This document shows positions 10,884 through 22,156 of a stretch of 64,000 nucleotides of DNA, one piece after another. The position numbers were made by a program, and so were the translations under genes. The stretch covers positions 8,060,001 through 8,124,000 of the forward strand of contig NC_046679.1 in the NCBI RefSeq assembly GCF_009870125.1, written 5' to 3'. How positions within the stretch are numbered: the stretch's first letter is position 1; each line of letters begins with the position of its first letter. Origin of the DNA: Drosophila pseudoobscura (lineage: Eukaryota > Arthropoda > Insecta > Diptera > Drosophilidae). The notes beneath the pieces were generated by a model. That model was not told where the DNA came from and did no database searches. It saw only the letters and a list, made by a program, of their open reading frames with translations.

Positions 10884-12137
10884 AAAACATAATCGAAATG
10901 TGTTCTTAATGATCTTTCAGTGGTAACTAATGTGAACAATGAACAATGGTGATGTATATAATCTTTGCAGAGTTTCTGTAATTGTACTGCATTCTAGGGA
11001 AAGATCTTTTCCGACTCATAAGATACTCTATGCATGATTCGCTTTGAAAGGGGCAAAAATTAGGTTGTAGGACTGGTTAAGTAGATCACATCCTCATACT
11101 TAGAATTTGCATCATATCCCCAAAGATTTTCTAAAAATGGAAACTGGCCTTTGCTGACTTGACGCATTTTTGTGGCCTTACCTGGAAGATACTCGGACAC
11201 CAAGCCAAAGTTTTAATGTTCAGAAATAGTGTGTATCTTTTGCTTCTTCTAGAACTTCAACGAAACATTCTTTTTACTATATATATTTATACTATTTATT
11301 TCACTATGTATACGGTTATATTGATACCATCCTGAGGACTTATATATTTATTTATATTTTATTATTTAAAAAGTCTGTTCAATTTATGGACATCATTGCT
11401 TCAGTCCCTACAAGCTAATGACAAACATAAATTAGTTTAGTCTTAAATTTCAAACTACTAAAAATAAAAGAGTCCTCGACTGGGAGTCGACTGAGACTGT
11501 CAAAGAAAGTCGACTGTCTTCAAACAATCCTGAAGAATATGCTTAGAAAAAATATCCATCAATCTTGGGCCGTTACACACAACAGGGCTTAAAACTTTAG
11601 AAAGGTATTGCAAATGTATTTTTCTAAATGTATCTCAGAAGTCCTGAAAATCAAATTCATATTGCTTATTAATCAATTATCATTATTTCTGCCATACTTT
11701 GAGGTTGTTCGTTTATCAAAACTAATTGGCAAAAATTGAAATTAATTGATATTCAAATTTTCTATAGCATTGGCAGCAATTCAAACTCTCTCTATCAGCG
11801 CTCTCAGACGTGAGTAAATCAATATTCAAACCATAGAATATGTTTGGAGAGAGTGCACTCTCTCTAAGCAAACCACATATTTTTTAGTACTCGCTGTGGG
11901 TCGCAACCAGTAGGTTGTTTGCGCTCCGTGCCACCAGAACACACACGGAACGGGTTTACAGCTGCTGCGTTCAATAAACTCTCGGAGAGTGTTCGGGGGC
12001 TAATAAAACGATTTGCCAGAACCAGCTGTGGGTTAGCTGGTTTCGTTAGCTCAAATAAATGCCAGGCGCCGCAGATATGCGCTTATCGCAACACTGAGAG
12101 CACCGCTAGAGAGGTGGGACGCAAAACCGATAAGAAC
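10884..12137. other. Intergenic DNA and 5' region of the first transporter
   Basis: AT-rich DNA without a supportable gene up to about 11,780. From there CT/GA-rich promoter-like sequence begins, including an 18 bp palindrome at 11847-11864. An open frame runs in phase with the transporter upstream of 12138, but its only in-frame ATG is the one at 12138, so it is taken as 5' UTR. Confidence 0.5.
11847..11864. promoter_or_regulatory. Palindromic GAGA-type site upstream of transporter 1
   Basis: GAGAGAGTGCACTCTCTC is a perfect 18 bp palindrome, 274 bases before the transporter ATG. Both arms carry GAGAG, the core recognised by GAGA factor (Trl). More CTCTCT sequence lies at 11788-11806. Promoter function is inferred. 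Confidence 0.4.
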
Positions 12138-14180
12138 ATGGATTTCGAGGAGATTCTGGCCAAGTGCGGCAACAGCAGTCGCTATCAGTTCCTGCTGCTC
12201 TCTCTGTACGGCTTCCTCATGGTCGTCATATCGATGCACTATTTCTCCCAGAATGTGATCAGCTTTGTGCCCGACCACTGGTGCTATCACGAGCAGCTGG
12301 CCAACCGAAGCTTTGCCGATATCCAGGCCATCTATTCGCAGTTCGAGAGACCAGCCTGCACGCGACTGTTGTCGATCGATCCGGATGGCCGCAATGCCAC
12401 ACTAAGCCCAGAGCGCTGCAATCGATGGATTTACAAATATGACTTCGGATACAAGAGCATGAACACGGAGGTGAGTCGGGCAAGGGTATTGGAAACCTGA
12501 AGATTAATGCCTCATCTTTTGCACACAGCTGAACTGGGTGTGCGATGAGGCCTATAAGCCGCGAGTGGGTCAGTCTCTGTTCTTTGTGGGCTCCGTCTGT
12601 GGCACTCTTGTGTTCGGTTTGCTTGGCGATCGCATTGGCAGAATCAAGGCTCTGATATTGGCCAACTGGTGCGGCTTCCTGGGCGATTTCTCCACGATAT
12701 TTGCAGAAAGTTTGACTTCATTTTCCCTGAGTCGCTTTGTGTCTGGTCTGGCGGCCGATGCCAACTCGTATCTCATGTACATACTGAGTAAGTAAATGGC
12801 ATGGACACCCACTTATTCTACTTGGCTTACACTTTGTTCCATCAACCAGTTCTCGAATATGTCTCGCCCTCACTGCGAAATGTTGGCCTCAACACCGTTT
12901 TGGGCAGCTTCTACTGCCTGGGCCTGATTGGGGCCTCGTGGCTGGCCGTTTGGGTGGGTCACTGGCGCATTTTCCTGGCCTGCTCCTCGCTGCCACTGCT
13001 GCTCGTGACGCTCTTCTACTTCCTGGTCCAGGAGAGTGCCCAGTGGCTGGTCACGCGCAACGATATCGATGGAGCCATTACGAGGCTTCAGCGCGTGGCC
13101 AAAATCAATCGCCGCGAGGTCAGCGACGATGACTTCAAGGCGTTCCGTGGCTACTGTGAGCGGCACTACCAGAAGGAGGCCCAGGCAGCGAAAAGTCAGA
13201 CCAAATTGCTCGACATGCTCAAGACGCCGCGCATGCGCAGTACCGCATTCAAACTGCTGATGATTTTGTGAGTATTTATCGGATTAATAAATATATAAAT
13301 AATATGGGGTTGAAGAAGGAAATTGTAAAGGAAAGAAGATTGTGTAGAATGGATGCAAAATCCAATATCTTTTAAGTATTATAGATCATAAAGAATGCAT
13401 AATTCCCTTCAACTCTGATGCCTTTATATGTATTTTGAATTTAAGCCTAAGAGTTTTGTAAGTTCTAAAAAATTAATTAATATTTTTTAATTCGTTTCCC
13501 CCAGCATAATTATCACGCCCTGCTACAACACCATTGCCCGGAACGTGGAGGGTCTGGGCATCTCGCCCTTCATCATGTTCTCCCTGAACGCCCTGACGTT
13601 GCCGCCCTCGGGCTACCTGCAGGGCCTGCTGCAGGATCGCATCGGTCGCAAGGCCACTGCCGTCAGTTGGATGGCCATCACGGGGCTGTTTGCCGCTGGT
13701 GCGGGTCTCGTCATATCGCTGGGCAGAAATCAGAATGTGCTACTGCTGGTGGGCCTGACGCTGGCCGCCCGCTTCGGGGTGTCCATTGCCGATGGGGCCA
13801 GCTCGCAGTTCTCCACGGAGCTCATTCCCACCTGCGTGCGTGGTCGGGGGGTGGCTGTGGTTCATGTGGCCGGCTTTGCCGCCTCCTTCCTCTCGCCCTA
13901 CATCCTGCACCTCGGAACGTACTTCAGGCCGGCCCCTTCGATCATACTGGGTCTGCTCTTCTTGGCAGGGGCCTACGTCTGCCTATTGCTGCCCGAGACG
14001 CGTAATCGGAAGCTGCCCATGTCCCTGGCGGAGGGCGAGGAATTCGGCAAAGGAGAACGCATGTTCGACTTTCTCCGTAATCTGAGAAAAGGAGAGAGCC
14101 AGGAGGTGGAAACAGGGGTCGAAATGGCTGCCAAGGCCAAGGAAGAGGACACTCTCATGACGAAAACTGCGCAACAATAG
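12138..14180 (+). CDS. SLC22-type organic ion transporter, paralogue 1 of 3
   Basis: Exons 12138-12470, 12529-12787, 12850-13267 and 13505-14180 join in frame (phases 0, 1, 2) to 561 residues. The start is the only in-frame ATG (MDFEEILAKCG) and matches the starts of both paralogues. Features of an SLC22 major facilitator are present: a first membrane segment at about residues 16-36, then a large Cys-containing extracellular loop with an N-glycosylation site (NAT), the loop 2-3 signature GDRIGR at 144-149, the SLC22 box QESAQWL near 259 (family consensus ESPRWL), a second signature QDRIGRK, and PETRNRKLP near residue 500 before an acidic/basic cytoplasmic tail. The family moves organic cations, anions or zwitterions across the plasma membrane; the substrate cannot be told from sequence. 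It may correspond to one of D. melanogaster CG14855-CG14857 (recollection, unverified). Confidence 0.88.
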
Positions 14181-14866
14181 GGAAATGTTTGTGATTCAGT
14201 ATTACGGAATTTCACTGCCATAAGCTACACGAACAATTGATATTTGTGGTAGCTGTTTATCTTAGGCTTTAGTGGGTGATACTTATTTGGGGACGATAAG
14301 ATGTGTACGATAATGATTCATTAGTCCCAAAGGGATATAGGGAGATTTATGTGGGTTGTTTATGACAAAACAACAGCAAATTTGTACCACTCAAACATTG
14401 GAATATGTGAACCTTTTAATTGGTTCCATTTGTTCAGATTTGAATATATAATGTTCAACAAGTTTTCGGATTAAAATCATATTATGAATATCTTATTTGG
14501 ACGCTGATGTGCAATGAATGCGGCACCAAGCCGAAGCCTGTTATGTGCGGATCCCAGGCAAGAACGCAAACCGGCCGAGGGGCGCTGCTGCATGAGGCGA
14601 ACCGATCGCGTACTTTCAGGAAAGATCATCTATCTTGGACTAATATTCGAGGATAACTAGAACTAAACTGAGTAAAAGAACTAAGCATGCACAATACTAT
14701 GACTAATTACGAGAAAGGTATGTGAGCATTAGTAATTTAAGAAGAGGAATGTAATTATTAGTAGATATAATATGGTAGAGGGAACTATAGTGAGAATAAT
14801 TCGATCTACAAAGCGGAATGGTGAAAGGTGTTCAGTTTCTGGTGGATCTAATAGGAACCATTACGC

Positions 14867-15232
14867 TTGTTCACTTAAGTGATGTCCTTCCAAACCGTTC
14901 ATTTTTGCTCACTTATTCTTTTTTGTTCACTAGTTAATTTTGCTCACCTGTTCTCTACCCACGTTTTGTGCAATGTTGCTCCTCAAATGACATTTTGCCA
15001 TCTGGGAATCATTTCGAAAAAGTTGGACGCCAAGACGCCAAGTACAAGTATTGCAAATCAGTTTTGAGTTGCCAATTTCTGAGTTGCAAGTCTATGATGC
15101 TAAGGGATCTGTGCATGAACATTGAACAAGTGAGTAACTAAGTGAGCAATTGAGCAATATAAATGAGTTGACTCACTTACTAAAAAAGAACAAGTGAACA
15201 TGTTCACCGAAATGAGCAATGAACACTAGTAT
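14867..15232. repeat. Imperfect inverted repeat of GTTCACTT/GCTCACTT motifs
   Basis: The left arm (about 14867-14955) contains TTGTTCACTTAAGTGA, TTTTGCTCACTTATTC and TTTTGTTCACTAG. The right arm (about 15120-15232) contains the opposite-strand phrases GAACAAGTGAGTAACTAAG, GAACAAGTGAACATGTTCAC and AATGAGCAATGAACACTAG. The two arms flank about 165 bp of unrelated DNA. It may be a foldback or MITE-like element; I cannot name a family. Confidence 0.4.
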
Positions 15233-15714
15233 GCTCCTCCTTCAGAGCACACATTGCACGACAAAGAGTGTGTGTAAGAGAGAGGCAGAAAATGAGTAAG
15301 CAGTGAAGTTTCTTTTGTTCTGTCTGGCTATAATAATGATCCGATCTGATTCAGGTTTTGCAGTCTGGAAGATACGTTCATTCTCTATGAATGTGGTTTT
15401 TGGTTTTTCTCTGGGCGTAACACACATCCATTTTCCGCACAAATCTAATATAACCCTATATTCTTTGTGAGTATTGGGTATAAAAATCATATCTGTACCT
15501 ACCTAGTTTATTCGAATGAATGAAAACCATTTAGCAGACGTATAATAAATTAGCATAAATTATAATCAGCTTACTTTTTCATGAATTTACTAAAAAAGAC
15601 ACCAACAAAATTTGTATATTTATGCAACAATCATACTAAGTAATAACCAAGTTATAAATTTTGAATAGTAGATTGTAGATTAGCGCGATGATATAGACAA
15701 CGCGAGTGGGTCGC

Positions 15715-15806
15715 TTATCAAGACCAATAATTAAATCAATACGTATAGCTTGTGATCGAATCGACGGGCATTTCATTCTAAGGGGCCCAAAGCAAACTAC
15801 TTATCA
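15715..15806. promoter_or_regulatory. Two TGATAA (GATA-type) sites upstream of transporter 2
   Basis: TTATCA (TGATAA on the minus strand) occurs at 15715-15720 and 15801-15806, about 320-410 bases before the ATG. Single copies also lie upstream of transporter 1 (11713-11718) and transporter 3 (18846-18851). WGATAR sites drive gut and tubule genes in flies; the sites are short and could be chance. Confidence 0.25.
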
Positions 15807-16125
15807 GCTGGGGAGAGACGAAAGAGTCGATTCCATTCCACTATTCAACTCCAATATCAGCCTCACGGGGCCGCTTTCACAACACAGCATAGCACAGCAC
15901 TGCATAGCTAGCCAGCGCGCTCTTAACTATTCAGCCAAGGCGGAATCGGATCGGATCGGAGTGGAGTAGAGTGGCAGTATGCGCGTGGCAGCCACAGAGA
16001 GCGGACGAGCGACGCACCCCATTGAGCGCTTTCCCCAGACCCCAACCCCCCAGTCCCAGCAGCACGCGCCACGCCTCGCCACGCCGCATCACATCACACC
16101 ACTCCACAGCTTAAGCGACTCCGAG

Positions 16126-17962
16126 ATGGACTTTGAGAAGATACTGGGCAAGTGTGGCGACTGTCATCGCTACCAGTACATGCTGATGGCGCTCTACGGC
16201 TTCCTAATGTTCGTCGTCTCCAGGCACTACTTCGCCCAGAATGTGATCAGCTTTGTGCCCGACCACTGGTGCCACCACCCAGATCTGGAGCATCGCAGCT
16301 TTGAGGAGATCGCGGCCATCTATTCGCAGTTCGAGAATCCCTCCTGCACGCGACTGGCATCCATCGATCCGGACGGAAGCAACGCCACGGCGAGCAGCGA
16401 GGCCTGCGATCGGTGGATCTACAACTACGATTTCGGGTTCAGGAGCATGAATGCCGAAGTATGACAAACGCAGAGATCCTCCCAGAGATCGTTGAGTGTG
16501 ACTTAGTGACGTTTTCTCTTTGCAGCTCAACTGGGTCTGTGATGCCGCCTACAAGGCGCGTGTGGGTCAATCCCTGTTCTTTGTGGGATCCATGTGCGGA
16601 ACACTGATCTTCGGACTGCTTGGCGACACCATCGGACGCATCAAGGCGATGATCTTGGCCAACTGGTGCGGCTTTCTGGGCGACTCGGCCACCATCTTTG
16701 CGCAGAGCTTGGTGACATTCTCAGTGAGTCGGTTCGTGTCTGGGCTAGCGGCCGAAGCCAATGCCTACCTGATGTATATTCTGGGTACGTTATCTTAACT
16801 AGGCTCTAAAACTTATCTAGTCTTACCTCTCTCCCCAAAACAGCGCTCGAGTACGTGTCGCCCTCGCTGCGCAATGTTGGCCTGAACCTAATCTTGTCCG
16901 TCTTCTACTCTCTGGGCATGATTAGTGCCTCTTGGCAGGCCGTCTGGGTGGGCGAGTGGCGCACGTTTATGGCCTGGTCCGCCGTGCCCCTGCTACTGGT
17001 AACCCTGTTCTACTTCCTGGTCCAGGAGAGTGCCCAGTGGCTGGTCACCCGCCACGACATCGACGGAGCCCTGCTGCGGCTGAGGCGGGTGGCACACTTC
17101 AATCGGCGCGAGGTCAGCGAGGAGGACTTTGAGCAGTTCCGCGTCCACTGCAAGGGCCAGGAATCGGCCAGCAGTCATCACTCCATGCAGAGGCAGTCCA
17201 AGCTGATGGATGCCCTAAAGACGCCTCGCCTCCGCCTCAGGATGATCAACGTGTTGCTGGTGTTGTAAGTTCGAATGAGGATATTCTTGAAACATCTCTA
17301 AACACCTGTTTTTCCCTTGCAGCACCATTATCACCCTCTGCTACAACACCGTGTCCCGTAATGTGGAGGGTCTCGGCCTCTCGCCCTTCATCATGTTCAC
17401 TTTGTTCGCCCTGACGCTGCCACCCTCGGGGCTGTTCCAGGCCCAGGCCCAAAAGAGTATGGGTCGCAAGTTTACGGCGGTGAGCAGCATGGTTGCCACT
17501 GGTCTAATGACAGCCGCCTGCGGCATACTCCTGACCTTCTGGAAACAGCCCAGCCCGGTCCTGCTGGTGGCCCTCATTCTGACCTCGCGGTTCGGAATCT
17601 CCGTCTGTACCGGGGCCACCATGCAGATCTCCGCGGAGCTTGTGCCCACCTGCGTGCGGTCCGGTATCCTGGCGGTGGCCCATGTCAGCGGAGCGGCCTT
17701 CTCCTTCGTCTCGCCATTCATCCTGCATCTGGACACGTATTTTCGGGCTGCCTCCTCGATTATCATCTGTCTGCTGCTCTTTGCCAGCGCCTGGATCTGC
17801 CTGCTTATGCCGGAGACCCGCAACAAGAAGCTGCCAATGTCCCTGGCCGAGGGCGAGCAGTTCGGCAAGGGCGAGCGCATGTTCGACTTCCTGCGGCGCC
17901 CCAAAAAGGAAGACGAGGCCGATCTCAGTGCCGAGACCCATCAGAAACTTGTGCCCGAATAA
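16126..17962 (+). CDS. SLC22-type organic ion transporter, paralogue 2 of 3
   Basis: Exons 16126-16458, 16526-16784, 16844-17264 and 17323-17962 keep the same phases as paralogue 1 and give 550 residues. The start MDFEKILGKCGD is aligned with its neighbours; an in-frame ATG at 15979 would add 49 Pro/His-rich residues. Motifs: LLGDTIGRIKAM in the loop 2-3 signature (Thr replaces the usual Arg), VQESAQWLVTRHD, QKSMGRKF, and PETRNKKLPMSLAEGEQFG near the C-terminus. The extracellular loop is very close to paralogue 1 (shared VPDHWC, AIYSQFE, CTRL, SIDPDG), indicating a fairly recent duplication. The first donor is GTATGA, weaker than in the paralogues. The stop codon lies inside an AATAAA hexamer. 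Predicted role: facilitative plasma-membrane transport of organic ions, substrate unknown. Confidence 0.88.
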
Positions 17963-17963
17963 A
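17958..17963 (+). terminator. AATAAA overlapping the stop codon of transporter 2
   Basis: The final codons read CCC GAA TAA, so the poly(A) hexamer AATAAA spans the last sense codon and the stop. A GT-rich stretch (GGTTGTCTCCTGTGATAG) follows directly. If used, the 3' UTR would be only about 10-30 nt. Confidence 0.5.
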
Positions 17964-19014
17964 GGTTGTCTCCTGTGATAGTCAAGTGTAATTTATTCAG
18001 AAAGAACGGACAGATCTATCGTAGTTTTGATGGAAAATCTTCAAGAGATATCATGTTTATTATCCTACAAGTACCTATACCTAAAGTGTGATAACTATCT
18101 ATGCCAAAATATAGATAAAAGCTCAGACAAGCCACATAAACCTCTAAAAATACTAGCATTAATTTGATGCAAGATAACAACATAAAGATGACAATACGAC
18201 ATGGCCAGATCATATAACAATAGAGGAACGAGGATTTAGCAAAGCTTAACCGAGAGTAGTGAGAGGAAAGTACTTAAACTTTAGTATGCAATTGGTCTCG
18301 AAAGAATTCCGAAGTCTCTCGAAGAATAGTGGGAGGAAGGTCTCGAAAGAAGTCCCATATCTAGTACCGCCTGCAGCCAGAAGAAGAGTCTTCAAAGTGT
18401 GTGTTTACTATACAGATATCACAAGCAATTTGTTCATCTATAGGTGTCACTGTGTCACAGATGAGATTTTCTTGCTTCTTGCTTTGATTGTAGGCATTAG
18501 ACTTGACCTTAGGCACTTGTACGCACACATAGACACATGTAATTGGGGCTAAATTGCCAGTCAGATCATGGGAACTGACTTTATTGCTAGTCCATTGAAC
18601 TGAGAATCCGTTCACAATGTATTTGATTAAAACTTCAGAGGTCAACTGTTATCTATTCCAACAGAGAGAGATAGATAGAGAGTGAGAGAGGACTTCTCGT
18701 AAGACGCCGGCGTTTGTTTAGATTGGAATAAATGAGTGAATTCACTTAAATAATAAAAACATTTGCTTTTGAGCACAACCGCCATATATTGTGCTCGTAC
18801 GATAAGCCCTCCAGCCAGCCAGCCCGCCCCCAGACTATCCCAATCTTATCAGAGCTGGAGCTAGACCGAGACCCAACGTGCGAATCCGGCCACTTTCCGC
18901 ACTCTTTAGCGGCGTTTCGGCTCAGTCGTGTCTCGTTTCGTGTCGTTTCGCATCGGTTTAGGTCAGCTGAGGCTTAGTCTTAATAGAATCTCAGCAGGAG
19001 AACGACTTGTCATC
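17964..19014. other. Intergenic DNA between transporters 2 and 3
   Basis: No gene is supported. The phrase GGTCTCGAAAGAA occurs twice (near 18294 and 18339), and a GA-rich patch lies near 18663-18690. The proximal 120 bases before 19015 are GC-rich and look like promoter and 5' UTR. Confidence 0.5.
18922..18960 (+). promoter_or_regulatory. Possible initiator of transporter 3
   Basis: TCAGTC at 18922-18927 matches the fly initiator TCAKTY with A+1 at 18924. A CGGTT near +30 is close to a downstream promoter element. There is no TATA box at the expected distance. The start would give a 5' UTR of about 90 nt. Confidence 0.3.
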
Positions 19015-22000
19015 ATGGACTTTGACAAGATCTTGGAGAAGTGCGGAAATGCGGGTCGCTATCAGTACCTCATGATACTGCTGCTCGGCTATATCGCCTT
19101 CACCACGACCGTCCACTACTACTCACAGAACATCATCGGGTTTGTTCCCCAGCATTGGTGCTACCACGATCAGCTGGCGGACCTCAGCTTCGAGGAGATC
19201 GCGGCCATCTATGCGCCCTTTGGCAAGGACGCCTCCTGCACCCGCCTGGAGAAGATCGAGGGCAACAATCTGACGGTCAGTTCGGAGGCCTGCCAGCGCT
19301 GGATCTACAACTACGACTATGGATTCAGGAGCATGAATGCCGAGGTGAGCCCCCCCGGCTAGCGAGCTTCCCCAGGGAACCCCAAAGATCTAATGCCATT
19401 CTTTGCCGATCAGCTCAATTGGGTCTGCGATGACGCCTACAAGGCACGCATCGGCCAGTCGCTGTTCTTCCTGGGCTCCCTGATGGGCACCTTTACCTTT
19501 GGCATGCTGGGCGACAGGATTGGGCGAGTGCGAGCCGTGATCCTGGCCAACCAGTGCGGCTTCGTCGGCGACTTCCTTACCACCTACGCGACGAATCTGG
19601 TGCAGTTTGCCAGCTTTCGCTGCATTTCGGGTCTGGCCGCCACAGCCAATTATTATCTGATGTTTATTCTGGGTAAGCACTGCGATATCTTGAGCACGCC
19701 ATAGCGTACTCTCCAATGTTTTTCTACTATATGTACATATATACTCATATGTAAGTGTACACATGTATAAAGTTCAGATTGAACAACAGAGTGATATCTA
19801 GACGCCTAGATGAAGCTCTCCGTTCGGTTCAAGTGTACCCAATATAGTACGTGTGTATGTACATATGTATATCCAAAGAAGCATATAGCATATCCATCAT
19901 AGATAGAAAGAAGATATACATAGTACGGTTGCCCCAAGAGGATGGGTACTCATAAACCTACTCCTCTTTCTCCTCCTCATTCAGAGCGAACATAATTGGT
20001 AATAGTTTGACCATGGCTATAGACGTTAACATTTATAAGGAAAATTATAGATTTTTATTTAAGTTCTGATTCGACTTCTGTGTCTGCAATAGTCAGTTCT
20101 TAGTAGTTCTTTCTAGGTCGAAAATTAGCTGCCTAATTGTTTTCCAAAGCCGCAGTTAAAGGTTACGAAGCGTATATACCTACACTGTTTTCCTTATAAT
20201 ACTCGTAATCAGATTCTCTTGAATTTATTTCATAAAGAAAAACGATGGAAATGTGATGTTTCTATGTCCGTGATCTATGTATATATATCTGAATGTGAAT
20301 GCAATTTTTCTTTAATTTCAACTGAAAGATCACCAATCCGTACGTTTTATAGATACTATATTGTTAGGTACCTAATAGCAGATACCATTCCTCAATCTAA
20401 GAGGCCCAGAGATCTATAGAAATATGGATAAAGGGATCCAGATATGGTGTGATATGATAGATCACCAATCCGAAAGTTTTATAGCTACTATATTGGTCTC
20501 GCTGGATACTCTATTGTTAGGTAACTAATAACAGATACCATTCCTCAATCTAAGAGGCTGAGACTGGTAGACAAAAGTATGGAAAGATGGATAAAGGAAC
20601 CCAGAAATGGTATGATATGATAGATCACCAATTCGAAAGTTGTATATTGTTAGTTTCTAAATAACAGATACCATTCCTCAATCTAGGAGTCTAAGAGACT
20701 GGCAGGCAAAAGTATAGATAGGTGAATAAAGTGACCTAGATATTTTTCAAGATTCCCTGTAAAGTTAACTTCTGACATATGACACCACAGTTCCATAAAA
20801 CTATGGCGATTATTTTAGGAAAATACTTACTTGTTCTCCGAGTGTTAAGATAGGCAACAACCTACCGGTTTGTGTGTGTTTTTTATGTTCATGTTCCTCT
20901 ATAAACTAGTTATTATTTTTAGTCAAACTCAATCCCAATTTGTATCTGTATAGTTCTGGAATACTTGGCCCCCAAGCTAAGAAATTTGGCCATTAGCGGA
21001 ACCCTGGGTATTTGCTTCTGCTTGGGGGCCCTGGTGGCACCCTGGCTATCGGTGCTGGCCGGCAACTGGCGCATCTACTTGACCTGCTCGGCCCTGCTGC
21101 AGCTGGTGGTGGCCCTGTTCTACTTTGTGGTGCAGGAGAGCGCCCAGTGGCTGATCACGCGGACCAATGTGGAGGGAGCCATTGCCCGGCTGAAGCACAT
21201 TGCCCACTTCAATGGCCGCCAAGTGGCGGCTGCGGACTTTGAGGCATTCCGCAGAAACTGCATAGCCAAGAGGAAGCTATCGAATCAGCCGGAACAGACG
21301 GCTGGGATCATTGACCTGATGCGAACACCCAATCTGCGCAAGATCTCCTTGCTGGTGGTACTGATCTTGTGAGTCTTTCAGTCCCTCCAATAGAATCTGT
21401 CTCATATCTTGGTATATCTCTCTCCCTGCAGCATGCTGACTTCCTTGAGCTTCAATACCATTTCCCGGAATGTCGAGGGCTTGGGTATGTCGCCCTTTGT
21501 GGTCTTCTCGCTGTTTGCTTTGGTCGTCCCGCCATCGGGCTTCATCCAGGGTCTCCTGCAGAGCCGAGTGGGTCGCAAGGCCACTGCCTTCCTGGCCATG
21601 CTCTGCACGGGGCTGCTGTCCTGCGCCCTGGGCGTGGCCCTGTCCACGGAGGGAGCCCAGAGCAGTGTGACGCTGCTGCTGTCCTTTGCCCTGCCCATGC
21701 GGCTGGGCATCTCCTTGTGCTACACAGTCACCTCCCAGTACGCCTCCGAGCTGCTGCCCACCTGTGTCCGATCGCGGGGCATTGCCGCAGTGCATCTGGC
21801 GGCCGCGGGTGCCTCCTTTCTGTCGCCCTATCTCATACATTTGGGCACAAAACTGGCAGCGGCCACGTCCCTGATCCTGGCCCTGCTACTGCTGACGGCC
21901 TCCTTCTGCACCCTCATGCTGCCGGAGACCAACAACAGGTGAGGGCGACACTCATCAAGAATATTGTGAGATATTATATATTTTTTGAACTTCCAGACAA

Positions 22001-22156
22001 CTTCCCATCACCTTGGCCGATGGCGAGGCCTTTGGCAAGGGCGAGTCCATGCTCTCCTTTGATTGCTGGCGGCCCCACGATGACGACGTGGCCAAGCAGC
22101 CCGCCGAAGAGCTGAAGCTCCACCAGATCAACGGCCAAACGGAGGCAGAAGTCTAG
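19015..22156 (+). CDS. SLC22-type organic ion transporter, paralogue 3 of 3
   Basis: Exons 19015-19344, 19414-19672, 20954-21368, 21432-21938 and 21997-22156 join in frame to 556 residues. The first three junctions match the phases of the other two genes. The fourth intron (21939-21996), inside the PETNNRQLP box, is absent from both. The second intron is 1,281 bases against about 60 in the paralogues and holds a triplicated repeat. Motifs: start MDFDKILEKCGNAGRYQYL, an extracellular loop with QHWCYHDQ and NNLTVSS, GDRIGRVRAV, VQESAQWLITRTN, QSRVGRKATA, and a shortened tail after DGEAFGKGE. This is the most diverged of the three in the loop (APFGKDASCTRLEKIEG replaces the SIDPDG segment), so its substrate may differ. 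The family carries organic ions across the plasma membrane. Confidence 0.87.
20327..20750. repeat. Triplicated ~130-160 bp repeat in transporter 3 intron 2
   Basis: Three copies begin AGATCACCAAT at 20327, 20459 and 20622. Each contains CAGATACCATTCCTCAATCTA and a TATGGATAAAG or GTGAATAAAG phrase before the end. Copy 2 has an extra ~30 bp. The copies account for a third of the enlarged intron. Confidence 0.8.

Larger units (their letters stand above)
14181..16125. other. Intergenic DNA between transporters 1 and 2
   Basis: No gene is supported. ATTAAA at 14472-14477 could serve as a weak poly(A) signal for the upstream transporter. An imperfect inverted repeat built on GTGAACA/TGAGCAA phrases occupies about 14867-15232. 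The last 400 bases are GC-richer and hold the probable promoter and 5' UTR of transporter 2. Confidence 0.5.

Noticed and set aside
11919..12137. N-terminal extension of transporter 1
   Set aside because: The frame is open but has no ATG before 12138, and the start aligned with the paralogues is at 12138.
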